Translations under genes and position numbers: made by a program | Origin: Devosia oryziradicis | GTDB lineage: Bacteria > Pseudomonadota > Alphaproteobacteria > Rhizobiales > Devosiaceae | NCBI RefSeq assembly: GCF_016698645.1 | Contig: NZ_CP068047.1 | Location: 2,205,001 to 2,269,000, forward strand | Direction of reading: 5' to 3' | DNA length: 64,000 bases | Shown here: positions 29,058-37,487 of the stretch, piece by piece | How the letters are laid out: every line of letters begins with the position of its first letter | Numbering within the stretch: the first letter of the stretch is position 1 | Notes under the pieces: model-generated | Told to the model about the DNA's origin: nothing | The model's database searches: none | What the model saw: the letters and a program-made list of their open reading frames with translations, nothing else

Positions 29058-30984
29058 CCCCCGCTGCAGGCAGTTCGGCGCCACCGAGCACGTAACCCGC
29101 TTCGTCCTTGGCCTGGGTCAGCGTCGCCCGTCCAGAGCCATAGTTGACATAGACGCGGAAACCGTCGCGCGTGCGGCACCGTACGCCTGCGGGCAGCGCC
29201 AGGATCGGCAGATCGACTTCCTCAATGAGGTAGTCGACCACGCGCTGTACCAGTGCTTTGGTCCCGCTGGCGCCCAGATAGTAGAGCTTGCCCTGGTTGA
29301 CCAGCACTGGCCAACCTTCCGCGTCCTCGATCACCACATTGGCCTTGGTTTCGATACGCTCCCGCCAGAGATGAACACCGCCGCTGCCCTTGACTTCCAC
29401 TTCGAGCGATGGGTCGATGCTATCGACACGCATGACCTTGAGATCAAGCTGGTTGCTGGGCAGGTCCGGGCCCAGCCTGGACGGAATGGAGAAATCCTGC
29501 GTCTTCGACCCAGAGCGTGGGCCGATGAGCAGGTGGCCCTCGAAGTCGGCGATCGCGGTGCGCAGGTCGTCGTTCCAGGCGAACAGTGCGGGAATGGCGA
29601 CGATGTCGTAGCCGGCAAAGCTCTTCGTGCTGGGCGGCAGGACGTCAATGTCGATGCCGTGCTTGCGGAAGGCAGAATAGACTGCGCGCACATGGGCGCC
29701 GTGAGTGAAGCCCTTGGCCTGCGGCTGGACCTCCCAGGCCCATTCGCTCTGGTAGTCGAACACCACGGCGACGCGGCCCTTGGTGGCGGTGCCGGCCATG
29801 CCGACCGCCTTGATCTCCTCGGCCACCTCCATGGCTTCGTGGTAGGCGGGAGCGGGTTCGCTGTCGGGCCGCAACAGCCCTGCATGCATCTGTTCCTGGG
29901 CGAACGGCGCCTGCCGCCAGCGGAAATAGGTGACGACTTCGGCGCCATGGGAAAACGCTTCCCAGGCCCACAGGCGGGCCATGCCGGGCAGGGGATCGGG
30001 ATTGAAATCGGCCCAGTTCACCGGGCCCGGCTGCTGCTCCATGATCCACCACCGGCCATGGCCCACGGCGCGGTAAAGGTCGTGATGGAACGCAGTATTG
30101 TCGGGTTCGCCCTGCCGCCGGTACTGCCGCTTGACCTCGTCTGGTTCGTCGCTGACCGCCAGGTGACCGAGCGGGTAGCTGTCCCAGCTGGCGATGTCGA
30201 GCGTCTCGGCCAGGTCATAATGGTCGAAATCGGTGTAGCGGCTCATGAAATTGTGGATGACGGGCAGGTCGGGGCGCTTGGCCTTCAGGATGTCGTACTG
30301 GACCTTATTGAAGGCCGAGACCTGATCGGACGAGTAGCGCCGAAAATCGAGGGCATGCGCAGGCGTCGGCTTTTCGACGAGCAGGTTGGGCAGCTCGACC
30401 TGGTCGAAGCGGTTGTATTCCATTGACCAGAAGACGTTGCCCCAGGCCTGGTTAAGGGCCTCGACCGAGCCATACTTCTCGGCCAGCCAGCGCTGGAAAC
30501 CCTCCTTGGCCGCCGGGGAATAGGAATAGGTCGTGTCGTGGCAGCCATATTCATTGTCGGTTTGCCAAGCGCCCAGGGCAGGGTGGCTGCCAACGGCATC
30601 GGCGAGGAGGCGGGTGATGCGGGCACATTCCTCGCGGTAGCCGAGATGGCTGAAGTCGTAGTGCCGACGCGAACCGAAGCCTCGGCGGCGGCCGTTGATA
30701 TCGACCGCCAGCATGTCTGGATGCTTGTCGACCATCCAGCGGGGCGGGGTGGCCGTCGGGGTACCGAAGACGACCTTGAGACCGTGGCGCCCCAGCACGT
30801 CCATTGCCCGGATGATCCAGTCGAACGTCAGGTTGCCGGGCGTGGCCTCGAGCCGGGACCACGCGAACTCGCCGATGCGAACCCACTGGATGCCAACCTC
30901 AGCCATGCGGGCGGCGTCACTTTCCCAGACGTCCTCGGGCCAGTGTTCAGGATAGTAGCAGACGCCGAGGGCGGGGGAGGTCAT
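29026..30984 (-). CDS. Beta-galactosidase, glycoside hydrolase family 42
   Basis: Cytoplasmic GH42 enzyme of 652 residues (no signal peptide) that releases galactose from beta-galactosides. It starts with the family motif LGVCYYPEHWPEDVW. The acid/base Glu145 is in QTDNEYGCHD, and the nucleophile Glu316 is in RWWIMEQQPGPVNW. The trimerisation and C-terminal domains are present to about residue 650. It is the last gene of a run with a lactonase, KDPGal aldolase and KDGal kinase, so the released galactose is probably oxidised. The 3' end overlaps comEC by 32 bases. Confidence 0.94.
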   Translation of the reverse strand: MTSPALGVCYYPEHWPEDVWESDAARMAEVGIQWVRIGEFAWSRLEATPGNLTFDWIIRAMDVLGRHGLKVVFGTPTATPPRWMVDKHPDMLAVDINGRRRGFGSRRHYDFSHLGYREECARITRLLADAVGSHPALGAWQTDNEYGCHDTTYSYSPAAKEGFQRWLAEKYGSVEALNQAWGNVFWSMEYNRFDQVELPNLLVEKPTPAHALDFRRYSSDQVSAFNKVQYDILKAKRPDLPVIHNFMSRYTDFDHYDLAETLDIASWDSYPLGHLAVSDEPDEVKRQYRRQGEPDNTAFHHDLYRAVGHGRWWIMEQQPGPVNWADFNPDPLPGMARLWAWEAFSHGAEVVTYFRWRQAPFAQEQMHAGLLRPDSEPAPAYHEAMEVAEEIKAVGMAGTATKGRVAVVFDYQSEWAWEVQPQAKGFTHGAHVRAVYSAFRKHGIDIDVLPPSTKSFAGYDIVAIPALFAWNDDLRTAIADFEGHLLIGPRSGSKTQDFSIPSRLGPDLPSNQLDLKVMRVDSIDPSLEVEVKGSGGVHLWRERIETKANVVIEDAEGWPVLVNQGKLYYLGASGTKALVQRVVDYLIEEVDLPILALPAGVRCRTRDGFRVYVNYGSGRATLTQAKDEAGYVLGGAELPAAGVTVARLATAG

Positions 30985-30993
30985 GGCAGAATC

Positions 30994-31869
30994 TCAGAGT
31001 ACGATGAAGGGTTCGGCCTGCCCGGCGACGTCTACGTCGATGGCAAACAGGCTACCGGCATGTTTCTCGGCGGCGAGTTGATTGGCGCTGAGATTCTTGG
31101 CGGCGGTGGTGATGAAGAGGGTCTTGAGGTCCGGCCCGCCAAAAGCAGGGCAGGTTACCTGGCTTACAGGAACTTCGATGATGCGGTCGATGGAGCCGTC
31201 CGGTGCGTGGCGGACCACGCATGAACCACCCCATTTGGCGTTCCAGAGATAGCCTTGACTATCGACCACGGCGCCATCGGGGTAACCGCGACCGTCCGAA
31301 ACGTCGGCGAACAGCGTCCACTCGCCGACCGGCATGCCGGTTGCCGGATCGGTCGCCACCTGCAGGATCTGCTTGGTCGGCGTGTCGGTCCAATAGGCAA
31401 TGCGACCGTCGGGTGAAAAGCAGATTGCATTGGGAATCTTGACGTTCGATCGGATCGTCGTCAGTGCCCCCGCGCGATAGTGGTAGACGGCGCCGCCCGG
31501 CTCATCTTCGGCACGCTTCATCGTGCCGATCCAGAAACCGCCGGAGGGATGTACCCGGCTGTCATTGGTGCGGGTCTGGGGATTGTCCGCCTCGATCTCG
31601 TTGATGCGGTTCATGCCGCCGGTGGCCAGGTCGAATTGCTTGAGCCCGGTGTCGGTGGCGAGGACCAGGGTGTGGTCGTCGACGACCGCTGCCGCGGCGA
31701 CGGTTTCGTTGAAGAGCCAGCTGTCGGCGATCTCTCCAGCCGCGGTCACGGCAAAGAGCGTTTGCTCGTTGATGTCGAAAAAGAACAGCTGCTGACGGCC
31801 AGCATGCCAGATCGGGCCTTCACCCAGTTGGCACTGACAATCCAGTAGCAGGTGTGCGGTCTGGCTCAT
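30994..31869 (-). CDS. SMP-30/gluconolactonase family sugar lactonase
   Basis: Six-bladed propeller lactonase of 291 residues. CQLGEGPIWHAGRQQLFFFDI contains the metal-binding Glu of the family; RTNDSRVHPSGGFWIGTM and NAICFSPDGRIAYWTDTPTKQI hold further ligands, and GYPDGAVVDSQGYLWNAKWG is the distal signature. It would open an aldonolactone, plausibly galactono-1,4-lactone given the neighbours. The ATG overlaps the stop of the aldolase gene (ATGA). Confidence 0.92.
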   Translation of the reverse strand: MSQTAHLLLDCQCQLGEGPIWHAGRQQLFFFDINEQTLFAVTAAGEIADSWLFNETVAAAAVVDDHTLVLATDTGLKQFDLATGGMNRINEIEADNPQTRTNDSRVHPSGGFWIGTMKRAEDEPGGAVYHYRAGALTTIRSNVKIPNAICFSPDGRIAYWTDTPTKQILQVATDPATGMPVGEWTLFADVSDGRGYPDGAVVDSQGYLWNAKWGGSCVVRHAPDGSIDRIIEVPVSQVTCPAFGGPDLKTLFITTAAKNLSANQLAAEKHAGSLFAIDVDVAGQAEPFIVL

Positions 31870-32477
31870 GCTGATTTTCCTGCGTCATAGGCGGCAACAG
31901 CGGCGGCGGCGCGCGCGGCAACGTCGGTCGCAGTCATGCCGGGCTTGTAGATGTAGGTGCCCAGGCCGAAGCCGGTGCAGCCGGCGGCGAAATACTCGCC
32001 GAAATTGTCCGGGTTAGCGCCGCCAACGGCATAGACCGGCATGTCGGCCGGCAGCACGGCCTTCATGGCTTTGATGCCCTTGGGGCCGAGCACTTCGGCC
32101 GGGAAAAATTTGAGGCCAGTGGCGCCGGCCTTGATGGCACGGAAGGCGTCGGTGGGGGTGAAGACGCCCGGATAGGACTGCATCTGCAGCCGCACCGTTT
32201 CCTCGATCACCTGCTTGTTGGTATCGGGTGAAACGATGAAGGTGCCGCCGGCGTCCGACACGGCCCAGACATGCTTCCTGCTGAGCACCGTTCCAGCACC
32301 GATCGCGGCTTCGTCACCCAGTGAATTTGAGGCCAGGGCGATTGACGTCAGCGCGTCGGGGGAATTCAGCGGCACTTCGATCATGGTGATGCCGGCCGAT
32401 ATCAACGTCTGGCAGACGTCCACCGTCTCGGCGGGCGTGATGCCGCGCAGGATGGCTATGATGTGTCGATGGTCCAT
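31866..32477 (-). CDS. dgoA: 2-dehydro-3-deoxy-6-phosphogalactonate aldolase
   Basis: Class I aldolase of the KDPG/KDPGal family, 203 residues, splitting KDPGal to pyruvate and glyceraldehyde 3-phosphate. IIAILRGITPAETVD opens the barrel, Glu34 is in IEVPLNSP, and the Schiff-base Lys123 is in GLKFFPAEVLGPKGIKAMKAVLP. The DgoA branch is favoured over Eda by this PAE-LGPKG pattern and by the adjacent DgoK. I choose ATG 32477 (GGAG 9 bases upstream); an in-frame TTG at 32504 would overlap dgoK. Confidence 0.92.
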   Translation of the reverse strand: MDHRHIIAILRGITPAETVDVCQTLISAGITMIEVPLNSPDALTSIALASNSLGDEAAIGAGTVLSRKHVWAVSDAGGTFIVSPDTNKQVIEETVRLQMQSYPGVFTPTDAFRAIKAGATGLKFFPAEVLGPKGIKAMKAVLPADMPVYAVGGANPDNFGEYFAAGCTGFGLGTYIYKPGMTATDVAARAAAAVAAYDAGKSA

Positions 32478-32493
32478 TGGACGGAACTCCAGG

Positions 32494-33417
32494 CTAGACG
32501 GCAAAGCTGCGCGCGGCCTTTAGGCCGGCGAGCACGATTTCGGTGGCGTCTTTGGGCTCGCCGCGGGCGCCGATCATGGCAAGCACCTGAGCGTAGTGCG
32601 CGCAAAGCGCCGGAGAGCCGATCAGTGGCACGGCGGTGTTGCCGATCAGATGACGGTTGCTGCCAATCTCGGTACCGATCAACAACCCGGACAGATAGCC
32701 GGCACACCAATCGGGCTGGCGGCCAGACAGCAGCGAACTGGCGCGCACCTGGAACAGCGTACCGAGCAACTGCGCGGGATGCTCCAGGCCCATTGCGGCA
32801 CCCGCGGCAAATCCCTCGGCGCGCCCGGGGCCGTCAAGATCGCCGTTCAACGAGTGGCGCAACACCGAGTGGGTGCGCAGCACCTCGAAGATTTCGCCGG
32901 TCATGGCCGTCGAGAAATGCTCGATGCGCGTGCCGGACAGTTGCGCCCATTTCGAGTGGGTGCCCGGCATGCAGACGATTCCCGAAAAGCCTGGGGTCAA
33001 CGCCGCCAACCCCAGCAACTGCGTTTCCTCGCCGCGCATGACATTGTCGGCGCCGGCTTTCTGGCAGACCCCAGGGAGGATCGCCGGGGCAATACGACCG
33101 CCGGGCATGGCTGGACGCACCGCACCGTCCAGCAGGCCGCGCAGGTCGGTCGGCGCTTCCAGGTAAGGCGCTTCGAGCCAACCCTGGCGAGCCCCCGCCA
33201 TGCCACAAATCAGCACGTCGAGGGGCGCCCCGGCGCTGGCTGGCTCCACACCCTCCAGCAGTTCGGCCAACGCGCCGGGAAATTCCTCGCGGGTCAGCTT
33301 GCCCATGCCCTTGGGGGAAGTCTTCTCGAACGCCACGGCGCCGTCCTGGCCGATACCCCAGGCGCGAAGGTTGGAGGTGCCCCAGTCGACGGCAACCCAG
33401 TCTACGATCTCAGTCAA
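32494..33417 (-). CDS. dgoK: 2-dehydro-3-deoxygalactonokinase
   Basis: Phosphorylates KDGal at C6, 307 residues. WVAVDWGTSNLRAWGIGQDG is the N-terminal ATP-site motif of the DgoK family, followed by LICGMAGARQGWLEAPYLE and FSGIVCMPGTHSKWAQLSG. First gene of the minus-strand sugar operon dgoK-dgoA-lactonase-GH42, with small gaps or overlaps throughout. Confidence 0.95.
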   Translation of the reverse strand: MTEIVDWVAVDWGTSNLRAWGIGQDGAVAFEKTSPKGMGKLTREEFPGALAELLEGVEPASAGAPLDVLICGMAGARQGWLEAPYLEAPTDLRGLLDGAVRPAMPGGRIAPAILPGVCQKAGADNVMRGEETQLLGLAALTPGFSGIVCMPGTHSKWAQLSGTRIEHFSTAMTGEIFEVLRTHSVLRHSLNGDLDGPGRAEGFAAGAAMGLEHPAQLLGTLFQVRASSLLSGRQPDWCAGYLSGLLIGTEIGSNRHLIGNTAVPLIGSPALCAHYAQVLAMIGARGEPKDATEIVLAGLKAARSFAV

Positions 33418-33690
33418 CGATATTCCTCACCGCGGCAGGCTCGACGCGGCGCGACCCTAAAGGCTGATGCCCGTTTCAGCCAGCGCGAAATTATGACCTA
33501 GAAGACTCCGGTTTGGCCGATCGGGTCCCCTCGTTTGGTAAGATTTTCGGAGCGCCAAGCAATATGAATGGGTGCGATTCTCATTTGTATGATTTTTTCC
33601 TCGGAATCGACTTCACTCTGGCGTAAGCCATGCTAGAACCGCTCCGAACGATGGGCGCGACGGCGCCCGCGGACCCAAGAGGAACATGAC
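33418..33690. promoter_or_regulatory. Divergent control region of the galactonate-type cluster
   Basis: This 273-bp gap separates dgoK (minus) from the dehydratase (plus), so both promoters lie here. A short inverted repeat TCAT-TTGT-ATGA is at 33581-33592, inside an AT-rich stretch unlike its surroundings, and is the best operator candidate. A weak promoter for the dehydratase may be TTCACT (33612-33617), 16-bp spacer, TAGAAC (33634-33639). No regulator gene is encoded beside the cluster. Confidence 0.4.
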
Positions 33691-35502
33691 ATGACTGCAG
33701 GTAATGGCCAGGGCGATGCGCCCAAGAAGCTGCGCTCGCGCGCCTGGTTCGACAATCCTGACAATCCCGATATGACCGCGCTCTACCTCGAGCGCTACAT
33801 GAATTTCGGCGTGTCGCGCGAGGAGCTGCAGTCCAACAAGCCGATCATCGGCATTGCGCAGACCGGTTCGGACCTCAGCCCCTGCAACCGGCACCACATG
33901 GTGCTGGCCGAGCGCGTCCGCGAAGGCATCCGCGAAGCCGGCGGCATCGCCATCGAATTCCCGGTGCATCCGATCCAGGAAACCGGCAAGCGCCCCACGG
34001 CCGGCCTTGACCGAAACCTCGCTTATCTGGGCCTGGTGGAAGTGCTCTACGGCTATCCGCTCGACGGTGTCGTTCTTACCATCGGCTGCGACAAGACCAC
34101 ACCGGCCATGCTCATGGGCGCGGCTACGGTCAACATTCCGGCAATCGCGCTTTCCGTCGGCCCCATGCTCAATGGCTGGCACAAGGGTGAGCGCACCGGT
34201 TCGGGCACGATCGTGTGGAAGGCCCGCCAGATGATGGCGGCAGGCGAGATCGACTATCCCCAGTTCATCGAACTGGTGGCGTCGTCGGCTCCCTCAACGG
34301 GCTATTGCAATACCATGGGCACGGCATCGACCATGAACTCGCTTGCCGAGTCCCTCGGCATGCAGCTGCCTGGCTCGGCCGCCATTCCGGCACCCTATCG
34401 CGACCGCCAGGAAATGGCTTATCGCACCGGCAAGCGCATCGTGGACATGGTGCACGAGGATCTCAAGCCGTCCGACATCCTGACCAAGGACAACTTTATC
34501 AACACCATCGTCGTCAATTCGGCAATCGGCGGCTCGACCAATGCGCCCATCCATATCCAGGCCATTGCCAAGCATATCGGCGTCGAGCTGGAACTGCAGG
34601 ACTTCCAGACCTACGGCCACAAGGTGCCGCTGCTGGTCAACCTGCAGCCGGCAGGCGAATATCTGGGCGAGGACTATTACCATGCCGGTGGCGTACCGGC
34701 CGTGGTCAACGAGCTGATGAGCCAGGGCCTGATCCGCGAGAACGCGCCCACGGTCAACGGCAAGAGCATCGGCGAGAACTGCCGCAATACACCGATCCAG
34801 GACGAGAAGGTCATCCGCCGCTTCGACAACCCGCTCAAGACCGATGCGGGCTTCCTGGTGCTGCGCGGCAACCTGTTCGACAACGCCATCATGAAGACCT
34901 CGGTGATCTCGACCGAGTTCCGCGATCGCTATCTCAACAACCCCGAGAGCCCGGGCGCCTTCGAGGGCAAGGCCGTGGTGTTCGACGGGCCGGAAGACTA
35001 CCACCACCGCATCGACGATCCGTCCTTGGATATCGATGAAAATACGCTGCTGTTCATGCGCGGTGCTGGCCCGATCGGCTATCCGGGCGCCGCTGAAGTC
35101 GTCAACATGCGACCGCCTGCCTATCTGATCAAGAAGGGTGTCCATGCCCTGGCCTGCATCGGCGATGGCCGCCAGTCCGGCACGTCCGGCTCGCCGTCCA
35201 TTCTCAACGCATCGCCGGAAGCGGCCGCGGGCGGCAACCTTGCCATCCTGCGGACCGGCGACCGGGTACGGATCGATCTCAACAAGGGTCAGGCCAATAT
35301 CCTGATCTCGGACGAGGAGATCGCCAAGCGGCGTGCGGATCTGGAATCGATGGGTGGCTACAAGTATCCCAAGCACCAGACGCCGTGGCAGGAAATCCAG
35401 CGCGGCATCGTCGGCCAGCTGGGCGAAGGCGCCATCCTCAAGCCGGCAGAGAAGTACCAGCGCATTGCCCAGACCAACGGCGTGCCGCGCGACAACCACT
35501 GA
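33691..35502 (+). CDS. IlvD/Edd-family sugar-acid dehydratase
   Basis: Fe-S dehydratase of 603 residues. The Cys ligands of the family are in [19 protein letters not shown] (Cys65) and [17 protein letters not shown] (Cys133), and [19 protein letters not shown] closes the active site. It belongs to the L-arabonate/D-xylonate (AraD/XylD) branch rather than dihydroxy-acid dehydratase, judged from the start and the [22 protein letters not shown] stretch. Its divergent position next to dgoK and dgoA suggests it supplies KDGal by dehydrating galactonate; L-arabonate or D-fuconate are alternatives. RBS AGAGGAACATGACATG is good. A terminator follows. Confidence 0.93.
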   Translation: MTAGNGQGDAPKKLRSRAWFDNPDNPDMTALYLERYMNFGVSREELQSNKPIIGIAQTGSDLSPCNRHHMVLAERVREGIREAGGIAIEFPVHPIQETGKRPTAGLDRNLAYLGLVEVLYGYPLDGVVLTIGCDKTTPAMLMGAATVNIPAIALSVGPMLNGWHKGERTGSGTIVWKARQMMAAGEIDYPQFIELVASSAPSTGYCNTMGTASTMNSLAESLGMQLPGSAAIPAPYRDRQEMAYRTGKRIVDMVHEDLKPSDILTKDNFINTIVVNSAIGGSTNAPIHIQAIAKHIGVELELQDFQTYGHKVPLLVNLQPAGEYLGEDYYHAGGVPAVVNELMSQGLIRENAPTVNGKSIGENCRNTPIQDEKVIRRFDNPLKTDAGFLVLRGNLFDNAIMKTSVISTEFRDRYLNNPESPGAFEGKAVVFDGPEDYHHRIDDPSLDIDENTLLFMRGAGPIGYPGAAEVVNMRPPAYLIKKGVHALACIGDGRQSGTSGSPSILNASPEAAAGGNLAILRTGDRVRIDLNKGQANILISDEEIAKRRADLESMGGYKYPKHQTPWQEIQRGIVGQLGEGAILKPAEKYQRIAQTNGVPRDNH

Positions 35503-35525
35503 TCGCGCCGAAGCGTAACAAGGAG

Positions 35526-35559
35526 GGGGCTCGCGCCACGTGCGGGCCCCTTTGCTTTT
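35526..35559 (+). terminator. Intrinsic terminator of the dehydratase gene
   Basis: GGGGCTCGC pairs with GCGGGCCCC (9 bp with one G-T pair; 35526-35534 with 35542-35550), followed by TTTGCTTTT. It lies 23 bases after the stop. Confidence 0.8.
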
Positions 35560-35647
35560 CTTGCGCTGTATCGCCCATCCCCGTTCGCGGCTCTTCAGTC
35601 CAGACGAAGCGCTGGGGGCTTTCGGGCAGGAACCGGCCAAGGACAAA

Positions 35648-35679
35648 CAAAAAGGCCACCGCTGGTTTCGCGATGGCCT
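35648..35679 (-). terminator. Intrinsic terminator of the cold-shock gene
   Basis: Read on the minus strand, AGGCCATCGC pairs with GCGGTGGCCT (one G-T pair, 7-base loop), followed directly by TTTTTG. It lies about 41 bases after the csp stop. Confidence 0.88.
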
Positions 35680-35720
35680 CTCGTGAGCGGCGCCGAAGCG
35701 CGCTCGTCTTGCAATGGAGA

Positions 35721-35933
35721 CTAGAGCAGGGTCAGGTTGGTCGCGGACTGCTTGCCGTCGCGGCCGGTTTCCAGCTCGTAGGTCACCTTGTCGTTCTCGT
35801 AGAGGCCCTGCAGGCCCGAACGCTGAACGGCGGAGATGTGGACGAAGGCGTCCTTGCCACCGTCTTCGGGCGAGATGAAGCCGAAGCCCTTGGTGGTGTT
35901 GAAGAATTTCACGGTGCCGGTGATGAGGGCCAT
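35721..35933 (-). CDS. Cold-shock domain protein (CspA family)
   Basis: Single-stranded nucleic-acid-binding protein of 70 residues. The RNP1 motif KGFGFI and the RNP2 motif AFVHIS are both present in a five-strand OB fold. The Shine-Dalgarno AAGGA is 7 bases before the ATG. A small hairpin sits just upstream of the ribosome site, which may matter for temperature-dependent translation. It probably destabilises RNA structure in the cytoplasm; whether it is cold-induced is not visible. Confidence 0.95.
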   Translation of the reverse strand: MALITGTVKFFNTTKGFGFISPEDGGKDAFVHISAVQRSGLQGLYENDKVTYELETGRDGKQSATNLTLL

Positions 35934-36310
35934 GATAGGTTCCTTTATGCTCGTAACGAGCGGTTATCCGATGGCAACATGCCAAGGGGACATAACGTTC
36001 GCATGGTCGAGAAGGAAGCCACGGACCGGCTTGGCCGGCGTCAGGCAGCCGACTTAGGCTGAAAACGTATGGTACCTATGTGGCATGGAACGGATCGTTC
36101 TGCAAGATGGCCACCAGTAAGAGTTTGCAGATACTGCGCTTTACCGTTTCGGCGGCCCCAAATGCCAAGCAGAACCAGTCCTGCTCCGTCCTCAATAGTC
36201 TCGTTCGAACCATGCTGGCGGCGCAGAGCCAGAGCTGGTTGGGATCGCAAAATTCCGCAACGGTGGGCGCTCTTCGAGGCTGGCGACCCGTCGGCAAAGA
36301 CAGCACTCAT
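35934..36310. other. 377-bp gap upstream of the cold-shock gene
   Basis: On the minus strand this is the promoter and leader region of the csp gene. A hairpin GCTCG-TAA-CGAGC (35949-35961) lies 3 bases from the Shine-Dalgarno complement (35941-35946). No terminator for the lexA unit is seen at its far end, and no convincing promoter. A GAAC-N5-GTTC palindrome at 36088-36100 is not a proper SOS box. Open frames here look like chance. Confidence 0.45.
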
Positions 36311-36667
36311 TCAGCGCAAAAGCGTCAGCCCGAATCCCTGGCCATCGCTGCCGATGGTCACCCAGCGACCGCTGACATCGCATTGCAGCAAGAGCGTGTC
36401 GTTGTTGCGAATGCCCACCACGGCGCCGACCGAAGACAATTCGCCCTCGAGCAGGCAGCCGATGACCGGCGCCCCGGCCTCGGCTTTTTGCCAGCCAGTG
36501 CCAGCCTGGCAGATGGAGACAGACTCACCCGCATTGATTCCAGCGCCCGGTGAAAAGGTCACGTCACCCACCCAGCAGCGGGTCTCCTTCACGCTTGCCT
36601 CCTGGGCGAGCGCAGGTCCCGCCGGCAGGGCCAGCAGCAGCAAGGCACCCAGCCAGGCGGCGCGCAT
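36311..36667 (-). CDS. Secreted hypothetical protein co-transcribed with lexA
   Basis: A 118-residue protein. It starts [22 protein letters not shown], a clear Sec signal peptide with cleavage after ALA. The mature part has four Cys (in ETRCWVG, SICQAG, IGCLLEG and LLQCDVS), suggesting two disulfides and a small beta-rich periplasmic domain. The ATG shares a base with the lexA stop (TGATG), so translation is coupled and the gene should be SOS-induced with lexA. No family recognised. Confidence 0.75.
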   Translation of the reverse strand: MRAAWLGALLLLALPAGPALAQEASVKETRCWVGDVTFSPGAGINAGESVSICQAGTGWQKAEAGAPVIGCLLEGELSSVGAVVGIRNNDTLLLQCDVSGRWVTIGSDGQGFGLTLLR

Positions 36668-37380
36668 CAATATTTCCGCAGCAGGCCAACCAGGCGGCCC
36701 TGCACCTTGACCCGGTCGGGTGGGAAGATGCGGGTTTCGTAGGCCGGGTTCGCCGCTTCGAGCGCCACCGTATTGCCCTTGCGGCGCAGGCGCTTGAGCG
36801 TGGCTTCCTCGTCGTCGACCAAGGCCACGATGATCTCGCCGGTCGAGGCCTGGTCCTGCTTCTTGATCAAGACGGTATCGCCATCAAAAATGCCGGCATC
36901 GATCATGGAGTCGCCGCGTACTTCGAGCGCGTAGTGCTCGCCGGCACCCAGCATTTCGGGCGGAACCATGATGGTGTGAGAGTGGCTCTGGATCGCCTCG
37001 ATCGGCGTACCGGCCGCAATCCGGCCCATGACCGGAATGGCGACGGGTCGAACATAGTCCTCGGTCGCCGAAATACGCGAGGGCGGCGAAGCCACCTTGC
37101 CCAGATTGCCCTCGATGACCGATGGCTCGAAGCGCGCCTTGCGGCCGCCCAGCGACGGGTTCATCGAATCGGGAAGCTTGACTACCTCGAGCGCCCTGGC
37201 CCGGTTGGGCAGGCGGCGGATGAAGCCGCGCTCCTCCAGCGCCGTAATCAGCCGATGAATGCCCGACTTGGACGCCAGATCGAGCGCATCCTTCATCTCA
37301 TCGAATGATGGCGGGATGCCGCTTTCCTTCATCCGTTCGTGGATGAACATCAGCAGCTCGTGTTGTTTGCGCGTCAGCAT
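36667..37380 (-). CDS. lexA: SOS repressor LexA
   Basis: Repressor and self-cleaving serine protease of 237 residues. The winged-helix N-terminus ([28 protein letters not shown]) is of the alphaproteobacterial form. The cleavage site Ala123-Gly124 is in [12 protein letters not shown], and the catalytic dyad is Ser158 ([15 protein letters not shown]) and Lys196 (EATLKRLRR). Two SOS boxes overlap its promoter, so it is autoregulated. The next gene, a small secreted protein, is translationally coupled. Confidence 0.97.
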   Translation of the reverse strand: MLTRKQHELLMFIHERMKESGIPPSFDEMKDALDLASKSGIHRLITALEERGFIRRLPNRARALEVVKLPDSMNPSLGGRKARFEPSVIEGNLGKVASPPSRISATEDYVRPVAIPVMGRIAAGTPIEAIQSHSHTIMVPPEMLGAGEHYALEVRGDSMIDAGIFDGDTVLIKKQDQASTGEIIVALVDDEEATLKRLRRKGNTVALEAANPAYETRIFPPDRVKVQGRLVGLLRKY

Positions 37381-37402
37381 GGGCCCCTCGGGGAGAGAAT
37401 CG

Positions 37403-37447
37403 GAACATAGGCAGAACGACTATATGTGTTCCAGTTATGTTCCGCAA
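37403..37447 (-). promoter_or_regulatory. lexA promoter with two SOS boxes
   Basis: Read on the minus strand: -35 TTGCGG (37447-37442), 17-bp spacer, -10 TATAGT (37424-37419). One LexA box, GAAC-N7-GAAC, fills the spacer (37442-37428); a second, GTTC-N7-GTTC, lies just downstream of the -10 (37417-37403). The two boxes have opposite orientation. Both match the alphaproteobacterial spacing exactly. Confidence 0.9.
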
Positions 37448-37487
37448 TATGCTTGCTGACGCACCAGTCTAGCGCCCAGTTGGACTG

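Noticed and set aside
36088..36100. GAAC-N5-GTTC palindrome resembling an SOS box
   Set aside because: Spacing is 5 and the half-sites are inverted, not the 7-base direct repeat seen at lexA and 2749-2763.
36041..36310. 89-codon minus-strand ORF between the secreted protein gene and csp
   Set aside because: No family, no good ribosome site and odd composition; it overlaps the csp leader region. Possible but unsupported.
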